Positions 7,734-16,844 of a DNA stretch of 64,000 nucleotides are shown in pieces. Every line of letters starts with the position of its first letter. The first letter of the stretch is position 1. The notes beneath the pieces are model-generated. The model had not been told where the DNA came from. It did not search any database and saw only the letters and a list, made by a program, of their open reading frames with translations. A program made the translations under genes and the position numbers. The stretch lies in contig NZ_CAKMMG010000001.1 of NCBI RefSeq assembly GCF_927798115.1, forward strand, positions 186,001 to 250,000. The letters run 5' to 3'. The stretch is from Paenibacillus auburnensis. Lineage in GTDB: Bacteria > Bacillota > Bacilli > Paenibacillales > Paenibacillaceae.

Positions 7734-9470
7734 TTAGCAATACCCAAACCCCAGTATCGTAAAGCACTTGTCCTCATCCCCAGGGGCCATTGAGATTTCG
7801 ATAGTATGCTCCACGCTGCTCTCATTCTGATAAAGGATGACCGGATTGCAGTGTGTCCAGCTGTTCTCGTGCGGGTCCGCGGTGATCACCAGATCGCCGT
7901 CCACGTAAATATTTGCCTTACCGAAGTCGGGGCTGCCGGAATCCTTGAAGATCAGGACCAGGATTCTGCTTGTGATCGTCAGCTTGAAGCCCGCAGAACC
8001 TGACGAAGCCGAATGCATCCAGTTATGCGGAAATTCCGCTGTACCGTAAGGGTTAGCATCCATTTCTACCATCTGCAGCTCGGTATCCAGCTCCGTGAAA
8101 CCGCCTATGTCAATCTTCGCAGCTTCCATTGGGGTGATCCGGTCCAGCAGTCGGATGCCCGTGTAATCATTCCCGATCACCGGAGGCTGATCCAGACTAA
8201 TATCACTGCTATCCATTTCAGCCTTACTGGTTTCGGAGAACAGATAAGTTAGGCAATCCGCCATGACCCGGTGGCCGTCATTGGTAGGATGATAGATATC
8301 ATAGAAAAATTGCCGTTTCGAGATGATGTTCCCCTCCGCCTTGGTTAGCTGGAATTGCTCTGATACGGCGTCCTTTACACTGACCATCGGAAGATTATAG
8401 CGCAGTCCGACAGGGGAGAGCCGTTCCTGCAGGTTCCAGTCATTCACAAACACGCTGAACAGCAGAATAACAGCCGGCTGGTTGTCAGCGGACAGGATTT
8501 TCAGGCATAGGCTTTCGTAGCAATTCCCCTTCGTTTCATCGCCTTCGTCGTTTACGGCAAATTCCACGATTACTATGTCCGGCACCACGGAGCCCTCCCG
8601 GAGAATGTCCCGGTCATAACGGATAACGCCTAGCTCGGACGGGGTGCCGCCTACTCCGGCTTTTACAAAATGGATATTCTCTCCGCCGTCCTTACCGAAC
8701 TGCTCCTTAAAGCCCAAATAGGATTGATAGGCATAACATTCCGTATGTATCGGCTTGGCTCCCGCGCCTTGCGTAATCGAACCTCCGATATAGGCAATCG
8801 TAACCTCCTCACCCCGTACCGCTTTGTTTATAGCAGACTTCAATCTTCGATTATTCCCTGAATGCATCAAGGACTTCGCGATCATCTCCAGGTATTCGTC
8901 TGAGCCGAAATGGACCGGTGCTTCAGCCGTCAGTTCTGGCGCAGCATATCCGTCATTCAGATAAAAGATTATACTCGCCGTAGCCAGCTCGCCCGGATGA
9001 TTGAATTCAAAAGCAAACTTGCCGGGAGCCTCATCATCTGCGGACCATTCGAAGTCCTCCAGTCTTAGAATGACCTCCGTTCCATCGCCGGGGCAGGGAA
9101 TCCGCAGACTGCTGCCGGTTACATACTTATTCGTCTTCCCCCAATTCTGCAGCAGAAAGGAGACCTCCGACTGCTTGTTCTTCACTTTTACAGCCACACC
9201 GATACTGTGCACCAGCTTGCGGAAACCGCTCCAGCTTCTCAGAAGCTCAAGCATATGCTCATCCGTTACGCCGCCAATATACCTGGCCTTGTCCGTCAGA
9301 TAGCTCCCTTCCAGATAAATCTCCTGTGAGGGTTTGCCTTCGGCCCGCGCCGTTGCTTCCACGTCTGTCTCGAACAGCACGTAGAACCCGTTTCTCCGCT
9401 CAGCGGGATCCTTAGGGGCTTTGGGGCCAGCGGCTGTATCACCTGTTATGGTGCTGTAATTGTCCTCCAT
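7734..9470 (-). CDS. SGNH/GDSL hydrolase, probable carbohydrate esterase
   Basis: A 578-residue protein without a signal peptide, so probably cytoplasmic. An N-terminal beta-rich region (about 1-215) precedes an SGNH hydrolase domain. Block I is GGSITQG with the nucleophile Ser231, block II GVGGT at 272-276, block III AVND with Asn307, and block V DIYHPTNDGH with Asp391 and His394. A C-terminal beta-rich domain follows from about 430 and may bind carbohydrate. It is divergent from a GH115 xylan alpha-glucuronidase, so deacetylation of imported xylo-oligosaccharides is the likely role. That is inferred from context. A cre-like site lies between its start and the intergenic region. Confidence 0.85.
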   Translation of the reverse strand: MEDNYSTITGDTAAGPKAPKDPAERRNGFYVLFETDVEATARAEGKPSQEIYLEGSYLTDKARYIGGVTDEHMLELLRSWSGFRKLVHSIGVAVKVKNKQSEVSFLLQNWGKTNKYVTGSSLRIPCPGDGTEVILRLEDFEWSADDEAPGKFAFEFNHPGELATASIIFYLNDGYAAPELTAEAPVHFGSDEYLEMIAKSLMHSGNNRRLKSAINKAVRGEEVTIAYIGGSITQGAGAKPIHTECYAYQSYLGFKEQFGKDGGENIHFVKAGVGGTPSELGVIRYDRDILREGSVVPDIVIVEFAVNDEGDETKGNCYESLCLKILSADNQPAVILLFSVFVNDWNLQERLSPVGLRYNLPMVSVKDAVSEQFQLTKAEGNIISKRQFFYDIYHPTNDGHRVMADCLTYLFSETSKAEMDSSDISLDQPPVIGNDYTGIRLLDRITPMEAAKIDIGGFTELDTELQMVEMDANPYGTAEFPHNWMHSASSGSAGFKLTITSRILVLIFKDSGSPDFGKANIYVDGDLVITADPHENSWTHCNPVILYQNESSVEHTIEISMAPGDEDKCFTILGFGYC

Positions 9471-9501
9471 CGTTCAAATCATCCTCATTCGTTTATATTT
9501 T

Positions 9502-9515
9502 TGAAGGCGCTTTCC
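9502..9515. promoter_or_regulatory. cre-like CcpA site upstream of the SGNH gene
   Basis: TGAAGGCGCTTTCC matches the cre consensus TGWAARCGYTWNCW at 12 of 14 positions. It lies 31 bases upstream of the minus-strand SGNH start, a position suited to carbon catabolite repression. Confidence 0.5.
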
Positions 9516-9690
9516 AATCGTCCGAAGTGAATAAGTGAATATTCCATTATTAATCTGCTGACCGCGCCTCACAATGTCTACACTGTACCAGAAACACTCC
9601 GGGACTGGAATCCTTAATCGTTCATTTCAGCCCCAGGATCACAATTTCCCTCTGTTTATTACAAAAAGTATCTAATTTCCACATGGTCGC

Positions 9691-9713
9691 TGAAACCGCT
9701 TTACTTATATAAT
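9691..9713 (+). promoter_or_regulatory. -10 element of the GH115 promoter with an overlapping cre-like site
   Basis: TATAAT at 9708-9713 is a good -10; the -35 region is poor, as expected for an activated promoter. TGAAACCGCTTTAC at 9691-9704 matches the cre consensus at 11 of 14 positions and lies in the spacer, where CcpA binding would block transcription. Confidence 0.45.
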
Positions 9714-9759
9714 GTGCCTGAGTCTAGTCTTTGAAAAAAGCTACGGAGGGAAATTTCGA

Positions 9760-12600
9760 ATGATACTTGTGAAGCAAGGGGAAGCCGCAAAGATATACCT
9801 GGACCCTACGGCGAAGGAGTATGACGGATTGAGAAGGGTGGCCGGGTCTTTTGCAGAAGATATAAATTTGGTGACCGGGGCCACCCCTGAAATCATCACC
9901 CGGCAAGAGCAGCTTGGCAGCACTGCGGTTATTGCCGGAGCAGTCGGCAGTAATGACTTTATCGATACATTGATTGCGGCGGGTAAGCTGGACGTATCAT
10001 CCATCCGTAATAAAAGGGAGTGTTACATCATTCGGCTGGTTGAACAGCCGGTTGACGGGGTGGATCAGGCGCTGGTTATTGCGGGAAGCGATAAACGGGG
10101 CACTATCTACGGCATTTATACAATTTCCGAACTGATCGGTGTCAGCCCGTGGGTGTACTTTGCGGATGTGCTCCCGGAGAAGAAACCGCTGCTGGAAATT
10201 CCCGATCATCTCCTGAACAGCACTTCCAAAGAGCCTTCTGTGAAATACAGAGGTATTTTCCTGAATGATGATTGGCCGTCTCTGGGCTCTTGGGTTACCG
10301 GGGCTTTTGGCGACTTCAACGAAGATTTCTACGACAAGGTATTCGAGCTGATCCTCAGATTGAAGGGGAACTACCTGTGGCCGGCCATGTGGAGCGCCGA
10401 ATTCAGTTTGAACGGCAAGAGCCACCCGCTGGCGAACGCCAGGCATGCGGAAGAATACGGCATTGTTATGGGCACATCTCATCATGAACCGCTGTTCAGG
10501 GCAGGCAGTGAATGGCAGAAGGTGTATGAGCAGTACGGGACAAGTAATCTGTGGGATTTTGCCCGGAACAGGCAGGCTATTACGGCTTTTTGGGAGGACG
10601 GAATCAAGCGAAATAAAGATTACTCCAACCTGATCACACTAGGGATGCGGGGAGAGAGCGATTCTGCACTGGAGGGCTCTGACCGGGAAAATATAGAGCT
10701 GCTGAAGGATATCATCCGCACGCAGAAAGCGCTTTTGAGAAAATATAATCTTGAACATGCGCCGCAAATTCTCGCAGTCTATAAGGAAGTGGAGAAATAC
10801 TGGTACGGTACTGACGAGGTAGAGGGGCTCAAGGAATGGGATGTGCTGAACGATGTGACAATTCTGCTGGCTGACGATAACTTCGGCAATCTCCGCAAAA
10901 TCCCGGCGGGTGAAGAGCAGCAGCGCAGCGCCGGTTGGGGAATGTATTACCATTTTGACTATCACGGAGGTCCGCATTCCTATGAATGGCTGAATACGAG
11001 CCCGCTTGAAAAGACCTGGGAGCAGATGTGTATGGCCTTTGATTACGGCATCCGTGACGTATGGATCGTCAATGTCGGAGATTTGAAGCCGATGGAGCTG
11101 TCAATCTCTTATTTTTTGGACTTGGCCTATGACTTTGAGGCATGGGGCACAGGTGCAATTAACCGGACAGCGGAATATACCTTGCGTTGGACCAGGCAGC
11201 AGTTCGGGCATATCGCAGATCCGGAAGCACTCACTGGGATCGCACAGGTACTCTCGGATTACACGAGAATGAATGGACGGCGTAAACCGGAAATTATAAG
11301 GCCATTCACCTTCAGCCTAGTTCATTATAATGAGGCCCGGAGAGTCCTGCAGCAGGCGGTCATGCTTGAAGAAGCTGCCGGTAAATATGAGAGTCTCATT
11401 CCGGAAAGCCACAAAGACGCGTATTATCAGCTCGTTTATTTCCCGGCGGCAGCTTCAGCCAATGTGGTCAAAATGCAGATTTACGCCGGACTTAGCCAGC
11501 TGTTCGCTGAGCGGGGCAGTGTCCTGGCCAATACCTATGCCGAACGGGTCAACGAAGCGATAGAGCGGGATAAGCAGCTGGAACAGGTCTATAATAACGT
11601 AATCTCCGGAGGGAAATGGCGGGGGATGATGAGCTCCGCACATGTGGGTTATGTCAACTGGGACGCGGAAGGCTGGAGCTATCCCGAAGCCAAGACCACT
11701 GTACCTGTCAAAGGATCACAGATGATTGTCAGTGTTGAAGGAACAGAGCGAGGCTATAAGTCCGGTACAGCGAGTCTGCCGGAATTTACGAATCTGCGCA
11801 AAGAAAGGTGCGAAATTACGATCAGCAATGGCGGAGATACTGGATTTGCCTATGAGGCGGTCAGCAGCACGGAGTGGGTCAGGCTGGATAAGCCGAGCGG
11901 CTGGGTTGAAGAAGGTGAGACGATTGCTGTCTCTGTGGATTGGGAGAAAATAAGGGAGTCAGCAAGCGGTGAGATTACCATTACGGGTGCAGGAGGAACG
12001 GTCAAGGTGAGTGTGGCAGCAGACTGGATTGACGTCCGGGAAGTGCCGCCGCTGACCTTTATTGAAACACATAACGTCATTTCTATCGAAGCGGAGCATG
12101 CGCTTAGCCGCGTGTCGAAGTCCGGTGTGGAATGGAAGATCATTGAAAATTACGGGCGTACCTTATCTTCGGTGAAAATGTATCCGGACGGAGTGTCCTT
12201 TGAACAACCGGAGCATGCGCCATATTTGGAATACTCGGTACTAGTGCAGCGAAGCGGGGAGTACAGCCTGACTTCGTATCTTGCCCCGACGAATAACCTG
12301 TCACAGACCAGCGGACTGAAATATGCGGCAGGCTTTGATAATGGGACACCGGTTATTGCTGACGCTCTTCCGGCGGACTTTGAGGGCGGCAATCATGATA
12401 ATGCAGCCTGGTGCCAGGCCGTGATGGATAATATTCATACCATGACTACCCGCCATACCTTGACCAAGGGAATCCATACCCTCCGTTTCTACGGCTTGGA
12501 TGCCGGTCTGGTCCTGCAAAAGCTGGTGCTGTCTGCTGTCCCGCTCCCTTATTCGTACCTGGGGCCGGAGGAGAGCTTTTATACAGGACAGCCGGAGTAA
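9760..12600 (+). CDS. Glycoside hydrolase family 115, xylan alpha-1,2-glucuronidase
   Basis: A 946-residue enzyme expected to remove (4-O-methyl)glucuronic acid side chains from xylan or its oligosaccharides. I start it at the ATG at 9760, with CGGAGGG nine bases upstream. The family core is clear: YRGIFLNDDWPSLGSW near residue 165, LKGNYLWPAMWSAEF near 200, then GTSHHEPLFRAGSEW and LGMRGESD. An Ig-like stretch and the C-terminal GH115 domain follow from about residue 640. No signal peptide is present, so the enzyme acts in the cytoplasm on imported aldouronates. It is divergent from the SGNH esterase, and an AraC-type regulator follows on the opposite strand. Confidence 0.93.
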   Translation: MILVKQGEAAKIYLDPTAKEYDGLRRVAGSFAEDINLVTGATPEIITRQEQLGSTAVIAGAVGSNDFIDTLIAAGKLDVSSIRNKRECYIIRLVEQPVDGVDQALVIAGSDKRGTIYGIYTISELIGVSPWVYFADVLPEKKPLLEIPDHLLNSTSKEPSVKYRGIFLNDDWPSLGSWVTGAFGDFNEDFYDKVFELILRLKGNYLWPAMWSAEFSLNGKSHPLANARHAEEYGIVMGTSHHEPLFRAGSEWQKVYEQYGTSNLWDFARNRQAITAFWEDGIKRNKDYSNLITLGMRGESDSALEGSDRENIELLKDIIRTQKALLRKYNLEHAPQILAVYKEVEKYWYGTDEVEGLKEWDVLNDVTILLADDNFGNLRKIPAGEEQQRSAGWGMYYHFDYHGGPHSYEWLNTSPLEKTWEQMCMAFDYGIRDVWIVNVGDLKPMELSISYFLDLAYDFEAWGTGAINRTAEYTLRWTRQQFGHIADPEALTGIAQVLSDYTRMNGRRKPEIIRPFTFSLVHYNEARRVLQQAVMLEEAAGKYESLIPESHKDAYYQLVYFPAAASANVVKMQIYAGLSQLFAERGSVLANTYAERVNEAIERDKQLEQVYNNVISGGKWRGMMSSAHVGYVNWDAEGWSYPEAKTTVPVKGSQMIVSVEGTERGYKSGTASLPEFTNLRKERCEITISNGGDTGFAYEAVSSTEWVRLDKPSGWVEEGETIAVSVDWEKIRESASGEITITGAGGTVKVSVAADWIDVREVPPLTFIETHNVISIEAEHALSRVSKSGVEWKIIENYGRTLSSVKMYPDGVSFEQPEHAPYLEYSVLVQRSGEYSLTSYLAPTNNLSQTSGLKYAAGFDNGTPVIADALPADFEGGNHDNAAWCQAVMDNIHTMTTRHTLTKGIHTLRFYGLDAGLVLQKLVLSAVPLPYSYLGPEESFYTGQPE

Positions 12601-12655
12601 TAGCGTACATCTTCACGGTTGAACTTGAATGTCCATGAGTGTCCCGGGCAGTACG

Positions 12656-13435
12656 TTATCTCAGGACGGATGACGGAGGATAACCCTTGATACTTTTAAA
12701 GACATTGCTGAAATACGCGGCGTCATGATAACCGCAGTGCTCCGCTACTTCGGATACATTAAAGCCGCCTGCTGCCAGAATCATCTCGGCGTTGTTCACC
12801 CGTACCCTGTTGAGGAATTCTTTGCAGGTGGAGCCGGTGTTCTGCTTAAACAGCTTGCCCAGGTACTCGGGGTTCAGGCCAACCAAACCGGCAAGCTCAT
12901 GTATGGTGACATCCTTGGCATAATGATCCATGATATAGGCCATTGCCTTTTGGATTCGGGGATCTACCAGCGGAGCCTGCTGATGGTGGGCGATACAGAG
13001 CAGACGGTATATAATCAGCTGGAAGATGGCCCGTGCCTTCATTTTGTAGAAGGGCTGTTTGTCCATCCAGACATGCGAGAATTCACGGATATCCTCCAGG
13101 AGCTCTTTGGTCCTCCAGTTCTTGGTGACCGTCCCGAAAGGAAGCTGTACATGGTTGTCCGCACCTTCCCAGACGAAATTAAAGGCAAAAGAATGCATGG
13201 GGGCCTCCTTGAAGGTATGGGCCTGCCGAATACTGCCGGAAGGGGCATATAGCATATCGCCTGCTTCCACGGTGAATTTCTCCCCGTTTATGTAGTAGTT
13301 GGATTTCCCTTCAACGATGAAGGTAAGATCATGGAAATCGATGGTGCTCCGGCCAATCTCCCAGTCCGGGAAGGATCTGCGGTCCACGAACAGAAAGACG
13401 TTTGGCACAAGTTGCTCATATTTGTTAATATCCAT
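12656..13435 (-). CDS. AraC family transcriptional regulator
   Basis: A 259-residue regulator with an N-terminal cupin-like sensor domain (YYINGEKFTVEAGDMLYAP at about 47-65) and a C-terminal double helix-turn-helix AraC domain (DVTIHELAGLVGLNPEYLGKLF region and SEVAEHCGYHDAAYFSNVFK near the end). AAGGAGGT precedes the ATG. It converges on the GH115 gene with a 55-base gap, so it probably activates the GH115/SGNH locus in response to a sugar. That is a context inference. A terminator immediately upstream isolates it from the ltrA gene. Confidence 0.88.
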   Translation of the reverse strand: MDINKYEQLVPNVFLFVDRRSFPDWEIGRSTIDFHDLTFIVEGKSNYYINGEKFTVEAGDMLYAPSGSIRQAHTFKEAPMHSFAFNFVWEGADNHVQLPFGTVTKNWRTKELLEDIREFSHVWMDKQPFYKMKARAIFQLIIYRLLCIAHHQQAPLVDPRIQKAMAYIMDHYAKDVTIHELAGLVGLNPEYLGKLFKQNTGSTCKEFLNRVRVNNAEMILAAGGFNVSEVAEHCGYHDAAYFSNVFKSIKGYPPSSVLR

Positions 13436-13483
13436 TCTTAGCTGTACCTCCTTCTGTTAAATCATAGCATCCCTCTTCCAATT

Positions 13484-13521
13484 TAAAAAGCCGCTGGCGG
13501 GGAATCCCCTTACCAGCGGCT
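13484..13521 (-). terminator. Rho-independent terminator of the ltrA gene
   Basis: AGCCGCTGG and CCAGCGGCT form a 9-bp stem. On the minus strand it is followed by TTTTTAAATT, so it ends leftward transcription from the ltrA gene. Confidence 0.8.
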
Positions 13522-13552
13522 GCTTCTGTTTATTGGTAATAACATGTCTGGG

Positions 13553-14647
13553 TCATGTCGTGACTTTGGCATAGACCGCAAAGAACAGAGCCATTTCGCC
13601 CATCATCAGCACATTGGATACGTGGAATACCCTATCCAGGATGTATAAGCCGGCCAGAAGCGCTGCCAGAATTGATAGTTGAAAGATTCCCAGCCGGTGC
13701 TGCTTGTGCCTGTAGACATGGAAAACCAGGGTAGTAGATGCAAAATAAAGAGCTACCGAGCCAAAGAACAGATTCACCATCAGCTCATAATGAAGCTTAT
13801 TCAGGAACAGGAGCTGAATGGTTGCGGCGATGGTGCACAGCGACAGAAAAATGAACAGATGTCCGTAGATAATCGTCTGTCCGGCAGTCTGCACATGCTT
13901 GTCTACCTTCTTCTCCAGGTTGTCATAATATTGCCACCACATCGCAATAATCAGCACAAAGGCCAGCGCTGCAAAGGTCACGGATTCCGGTGTCCAAGTG
14001 CTGGATTGCAGCACCGCGAGGATGCTGACTACAGATTCACCGAGCAGGATCAGCGCGAACAGTGAGAAACGCTCCAACAGATGATGCGTGTTCGTTGGGG
14101 TCTTCAGCAGGATTCTTCTCCCGGTTAATGGCAGGATAATGTCGAGGGCAATTCCGGCGTATAGCACGGCATAACGCACCCATGAATCAAAGAACAGGGA
14201 GCAGGCGGAGATGGCCAGCCCAATCCAAAAACGGGTCCCGAAATAGCGGGCGGTAGCCCGCAAATGGCCTTGTTCTTTAGCGTGCGCGTAATGATACTGC
14301 ACCGCGGTCATCGCCCGGAGTCCGATGTAGCCGATCAGAAATGAATAATACGTGTCATCGAAATCCACGGACAGACTTGCCGTCATAATCAGCACGAAAA
14401 ATAATTGGATGATCAGAAAGACGCGGTGGGAGACACTATCCTGCCCAAAACGGTTTACAAACAGTGTCTGCCCCACCCAGGCCCACCAGATCGGGATGAA
14501 GATCAGTACGAATTTGCCAAGTGTCTCAAGAGAGAGAGTCCCGTCCTCTACATGAAGCAGCACATGGCTTGCTTTGGACACAGCAGCGACAAACAGAAGG
14601 TCATAGAACAGCTCCAGCCAGGTTACTTTCTTTTCGGTTATTTGCAC
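13553..14647 (-). CDS. ltrA: Low temperature requirement protein A (LtrA) family
   Basis: A 364-residue membrane protein with about ten transmembrane helices. The family hallmark VTWLELFYDLLFVAAVSKAS is at residues 9-28, and RFSLFALILLGESV near residue 190 is also typical. Members were first described as needed for low-temperature growth of Listeria; the molecular activity is unknown. Followed by a terminator at 13484-13521. About 105 bases separate it from the ferredoxin gene upstream, so co-transcription is possible. Confidence 0.9.
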   Translation of the reverse strand: MQITEKKVTWLELFYDLLFVAAVSKASHVLLHVEDGTLSLETLGKFVLIFIPIWWAWVGQTLFVNRFGQDSVSHRVFLIIQLFFVLIMTASLSVDFDDTYYSFLIGYIGLRAMTAVQYHYAHAKEQGHLRATARYFGTRFWIGLAISACSLFFDSWVRYAVLYAGIALDIILPLTGRRILLKTPTNTHHLLERFSLFALILLGESVVSILAVLQSSTWTPESVTFAALAFVLIIAMWWQYYDNLEKKVDKHVQTAGQTIIYGHLFIFLSLCTIAATIQLLFLNKLHYELMVNLFFGSVALYFASTTLVFHVYRHKQHRLGIFQLSILAALLAGLYILDRVFHVSNVLMMGEMALFFAVYAKVTT

Positions 14648-14753
14648 AGGGCCTCCTCTGCCATCCGGATAGGTTCATTCCGGCTTCCTTGGGTTTCCCC
14701 TATCATAAAGGCTATCGCGGAGTCAGTGCAAGGCATTTGTGCAGATGAATTCT

Positions 14754-14987
14754 TTATGCAAACGGTGATTCAGCAAGCTGGATGCATTGGGTAGGACAGC
14801 TGTCAAAAGCCTCTTGCAGCTCTTCCTGCAGCTCTTCAGCAATGGCCGTAACGCCGCGGTTGTTGTCACCTGCAAAAACCACGGTAGCGATTCCACTATC
14901 ATCCAAATCAAAAATATCCGGAGCAGCTGAGTTGCAGGCACCGCAGGCGATGCATTCTTCCTGATTAACACTGGCAAATAAGATCAT
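14754..14987 (-). CDS. fer: Ferredoxin, [4Fe-4S] type
   Basis: A 77-residue acidic electron carrier. The cluster ligands are CIACGAC at about residues 13-19 and the Cys of SCPTQC at about 64. The arrangement and the acidic middle match B. subtilis Fer. Only one cluster is supported. GGGAGG precedes the ATG on the minus strand. The upstream region holds two adjacent palindromes at 15072-15101. Confidence 0.93.
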   Translation of the reverse strand: MILFASVNQEECIACGACNSAAPDIFDLDDSGIATVVFAGDNNRGVTAIAEELQEELQEAFDSCPTQCIQLAESPFA

Positions 14988-15071
14988 GATTTGTTTCCTC
15001 CCTCTCGCCTTATATGAAGTAGTTAAATCCCCATATCTAGTGGCATGTATATGTAAACCAAGGCTTTATAT

Positions 15072-15101
15072 TCCGGTTATCCGGACGAAACCATAGTTTC
15101 G
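15072..15101. promoter_or_regulatory. Two abutting palindromes between ferredoxin and GNAT genes
   Basis: TCCGGTTATCCGGA (15072-15085) and CGAAACCATAGTTTCG (15086-15101) are each perfect inverted repeats with four-base centres, lying end to end. They overlap the likely minus-strand promoter region of the ferredoxin gene (TATAAA at 15065-15070 on that strand). Confidence 0.5.
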
Positions 15102-15123
15102 AAGGTTACTTTGTGACGTGCTG

Positions 15124-15151
15124 TTGACGAATTTACGCCCCGTGCTATAAA
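15124..15151 (+). promoter_or_regulatory. Sigma-A promoter of the GNAT gene
   Basis: TTGACG (15124-15129), a 16-base spacer and TATAAA (15146-15151) with an extended TG. AGGAGG at 15185-15190 then precedes the ATG at 15202. Confidence 0.7.
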
Positions 15152-15201
15152 TTAAGCACAGCACATATTTCGGAAGGGTTAATCAGGAGGATGAAGATCG
15201 G

Positions 15202-15702
15202 ATGGCAAACGATATTAATATTACCTATAAGCTTAGATTGATGGAGAAACAGGATGCTTTTGAGATTGGCAAATGGAAATATGAGCCGCCGTACTCCCTA
15301 TACAATTCATCGGATGACCAGGAGAGTCTGGAAGAACTGCTGGACGGTTCCTATTACGCTGTAATCACACCAGAATACGGGCTGACCGGATTTTTCTGTT
15401 ACGGAAGAAACGCACAAGTTCCGGGCGGAGTGAAACAGGGCTTATATACAGGTGACAACGTACTTGATATTGGCCTCGGGTTAAAGCCGGAATACACGGG
15501 GACCGGGCTGGGTAAGGGATTCCTTCAGGCGGGTATTCAGTTCGCAGAAAGTGTGTTTACTCCGGAGAAGTTCAGGCTGACCGTAGCTGCATTCAACCAA
15601 AGAGCCATTGCTTTATATAGCCATGCGGGATTTAGGACTCTGGGCAGTTTCATCAAAATAAATGGAGAGAGTCAGATGGAATTTCTGGTGATGGAACGGT
15701 AG
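15202..15702 (+). CDS. GNAT family N-acetyltransferase
   Basis: A 166-residue GCN5-related acetyltransferase. The acetyl-CoA binding region is visible as LGLKPEYTGTGLGKGFLQAG at about residues 95-114, and RLTVAAFNQRAIALYSHAGF is the usual C-terminal strand-helix block. The acceptor substrate cannot be deduced; the RimJ/RimL-like pattern would fit protein or small-molecule N-acetylation. It is a single gene with its own promoter. The 128 bases to the next gene show no clear terminator. Confidence 0.85.
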   Translation: MANDINITYKLRLMEKQDAFEIGKWKYEPPYSLYNSSDDQESLEELLDGSYYAVITPEYGLTGFFCYGRNAQVPGGVKQGLYTGDNVLDIGLGLKPEYTGTGLGKGFLQAGIQFAESVFTPEKFRLTVAAFNQRAIALYSHAGFRTLGSFIKINGESQMEFLVMER

Positions 15703-15830
15703 TGCACCTGCCTTTACGCTAACGATAGTTTCCCAGGCCGGTGTCCGACTGGAGAATTGGAGTGGATGTCTGTTAGAATAGTAGTAGTTCGTAAGAAGTT
15801 GGCATCATACATACCAAAGGAGAAATTAAT

Positions 15831-16739
15831 GTGAATGAGAAGCTGAAGCAGGCATATGATCGGTTAGGATTATCTGAAAACGTATCCAGAGAAGAGATAA
15901 ATAAACGGTTTGACCTCCTGCTGAAACGGCGGCGCTCCAAATCCTCCGATGAGGAAAGATCTGCACCGGAGGAGGATTTTCAGGCCTTTAAGTTCATTCT
16001 GGACAGTCTGGACGAACAGGAAATTAGTGAAGCGGAGCAGCAGCGTCTGGCGAAATACGGCAAGCTCTCAGGTGCAGCGAGTAAGTGGGAACGGTTCATG
16101 CGCCTGTATAAAACCCATGTGTTCGTCTCGGTTATCGTGCTGATCGTGATTGCATTTGCAGGCAATGCCTTGTATAACAACTGGCAGCATAAAAAGTATT
16201 TGGCCTCGTTGCCGCCGCTCGATGCGTCGATCATGTTTATCGGTAATTTCGGGCTTAAGGATCCCAGCGGAAAAAACGATGATCTGAATGAAGCAATTAT
16301 TAAGCAGTATCCGGAATGGAAGCGGGTAGATGCAAGCATTTCTTATCTGCCAAGAACCGGCGAAGGTGCAGATTCGTTCGATATGAACTTTATGCAGAAA
16401 GCCGTGGTGGAGCTGGCCGCGAATCATCCGGATATTCTGATCCTCGATAAGGCTACTCTGGAATGGATCGGCGGACAGGATGGCTTCCAGGATATTAAGA
16501 GTATTGTGGAGAGCGGGAAAATCGCTAAAGACGATCCGCGACTGAAGTGGGGAAAGAATCCGGATAGCGGACAGGAAGAGCTGTACGGCGTCGATATTAC
16601 GGACTCACCGTTTGTTGCCGCGCTGCCGGTTAACCGCGGAGATGAGGATATGATCATCGGTGTGCTCGCCGACGACGAAGTGAAGGACAAGGCTATCGCC
16701 TTAATTGAGCATATCGTCGGAGAGGCTCCTGCAAAGTAA
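15831..16739 (+). CDS. Membrane-anchored protein with degenerate J-domain-like N-terminus
   Basis: A 302-residue protein starting at GTG 15831, with AAAGGAG just upstream. The first 60 residues (LKQAYDRLGLSENVSREEIN) resemble helices I and II of a DnaJ domain, but the HPD motif needed to stimulate Hsp70 is absent. One membrane helix (FVSVIVLIVIAFAGNALY, about 102-119) is followed by an extracytoplasmic domain of about 180 residues. That domain has motifs LPPLDASIMFIGNFG and DILILDKATLEWI, resembling part of a solute-binding fold. The function is unknown. A strong hairpin terminator follows. Confidence 0.75.
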   Translation: MNEKLKQAYDRLGLSENVSREEINKRFDLLLKRRRSKSSDEERSAPEEDFQAFKFILDSLDEQEISEAEQQRLAKYGKLSGAASKWERFMRLYKTHVFVSVIVLIVIAFAGNALYNNWQHKKYLASLPPLDASIMFIGNFGLKDPSGKNDDLNEAIIKQYPEWKRVDASISYLPRTGEGADSFDMNFMQKAVVELAANHPDILILDKATLEWIGGQDGFQDIKSIVESGKIAKDDPRLKWGKNPDSGQEELYGVDITDSPFVAALPVNRGDEDMIIGVLADDEVKDKAIALIEHIVGEAPAK

Positions 16740-16760
16740 GTGTGATCAAAAAGGATAAGA

Positions 16761-16806
16761 AACAAACAAACCGTGCCCCTGAATAAGGGGGCACGGTTTG
16801 TTTGTT
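16761..16806. terminator. Strong bidirectional terminator
   Basis: AACAAACAAACCGTGCCCCT pairs with the reverse complement ending in GCACGGTTTGTTTGTT. It separates two convergent genes. Confidence 0.85.
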
Positions 16807-16844
16807 ATATGCATACAGGCTATAGCCTTGTAAACAGGCTTGTC

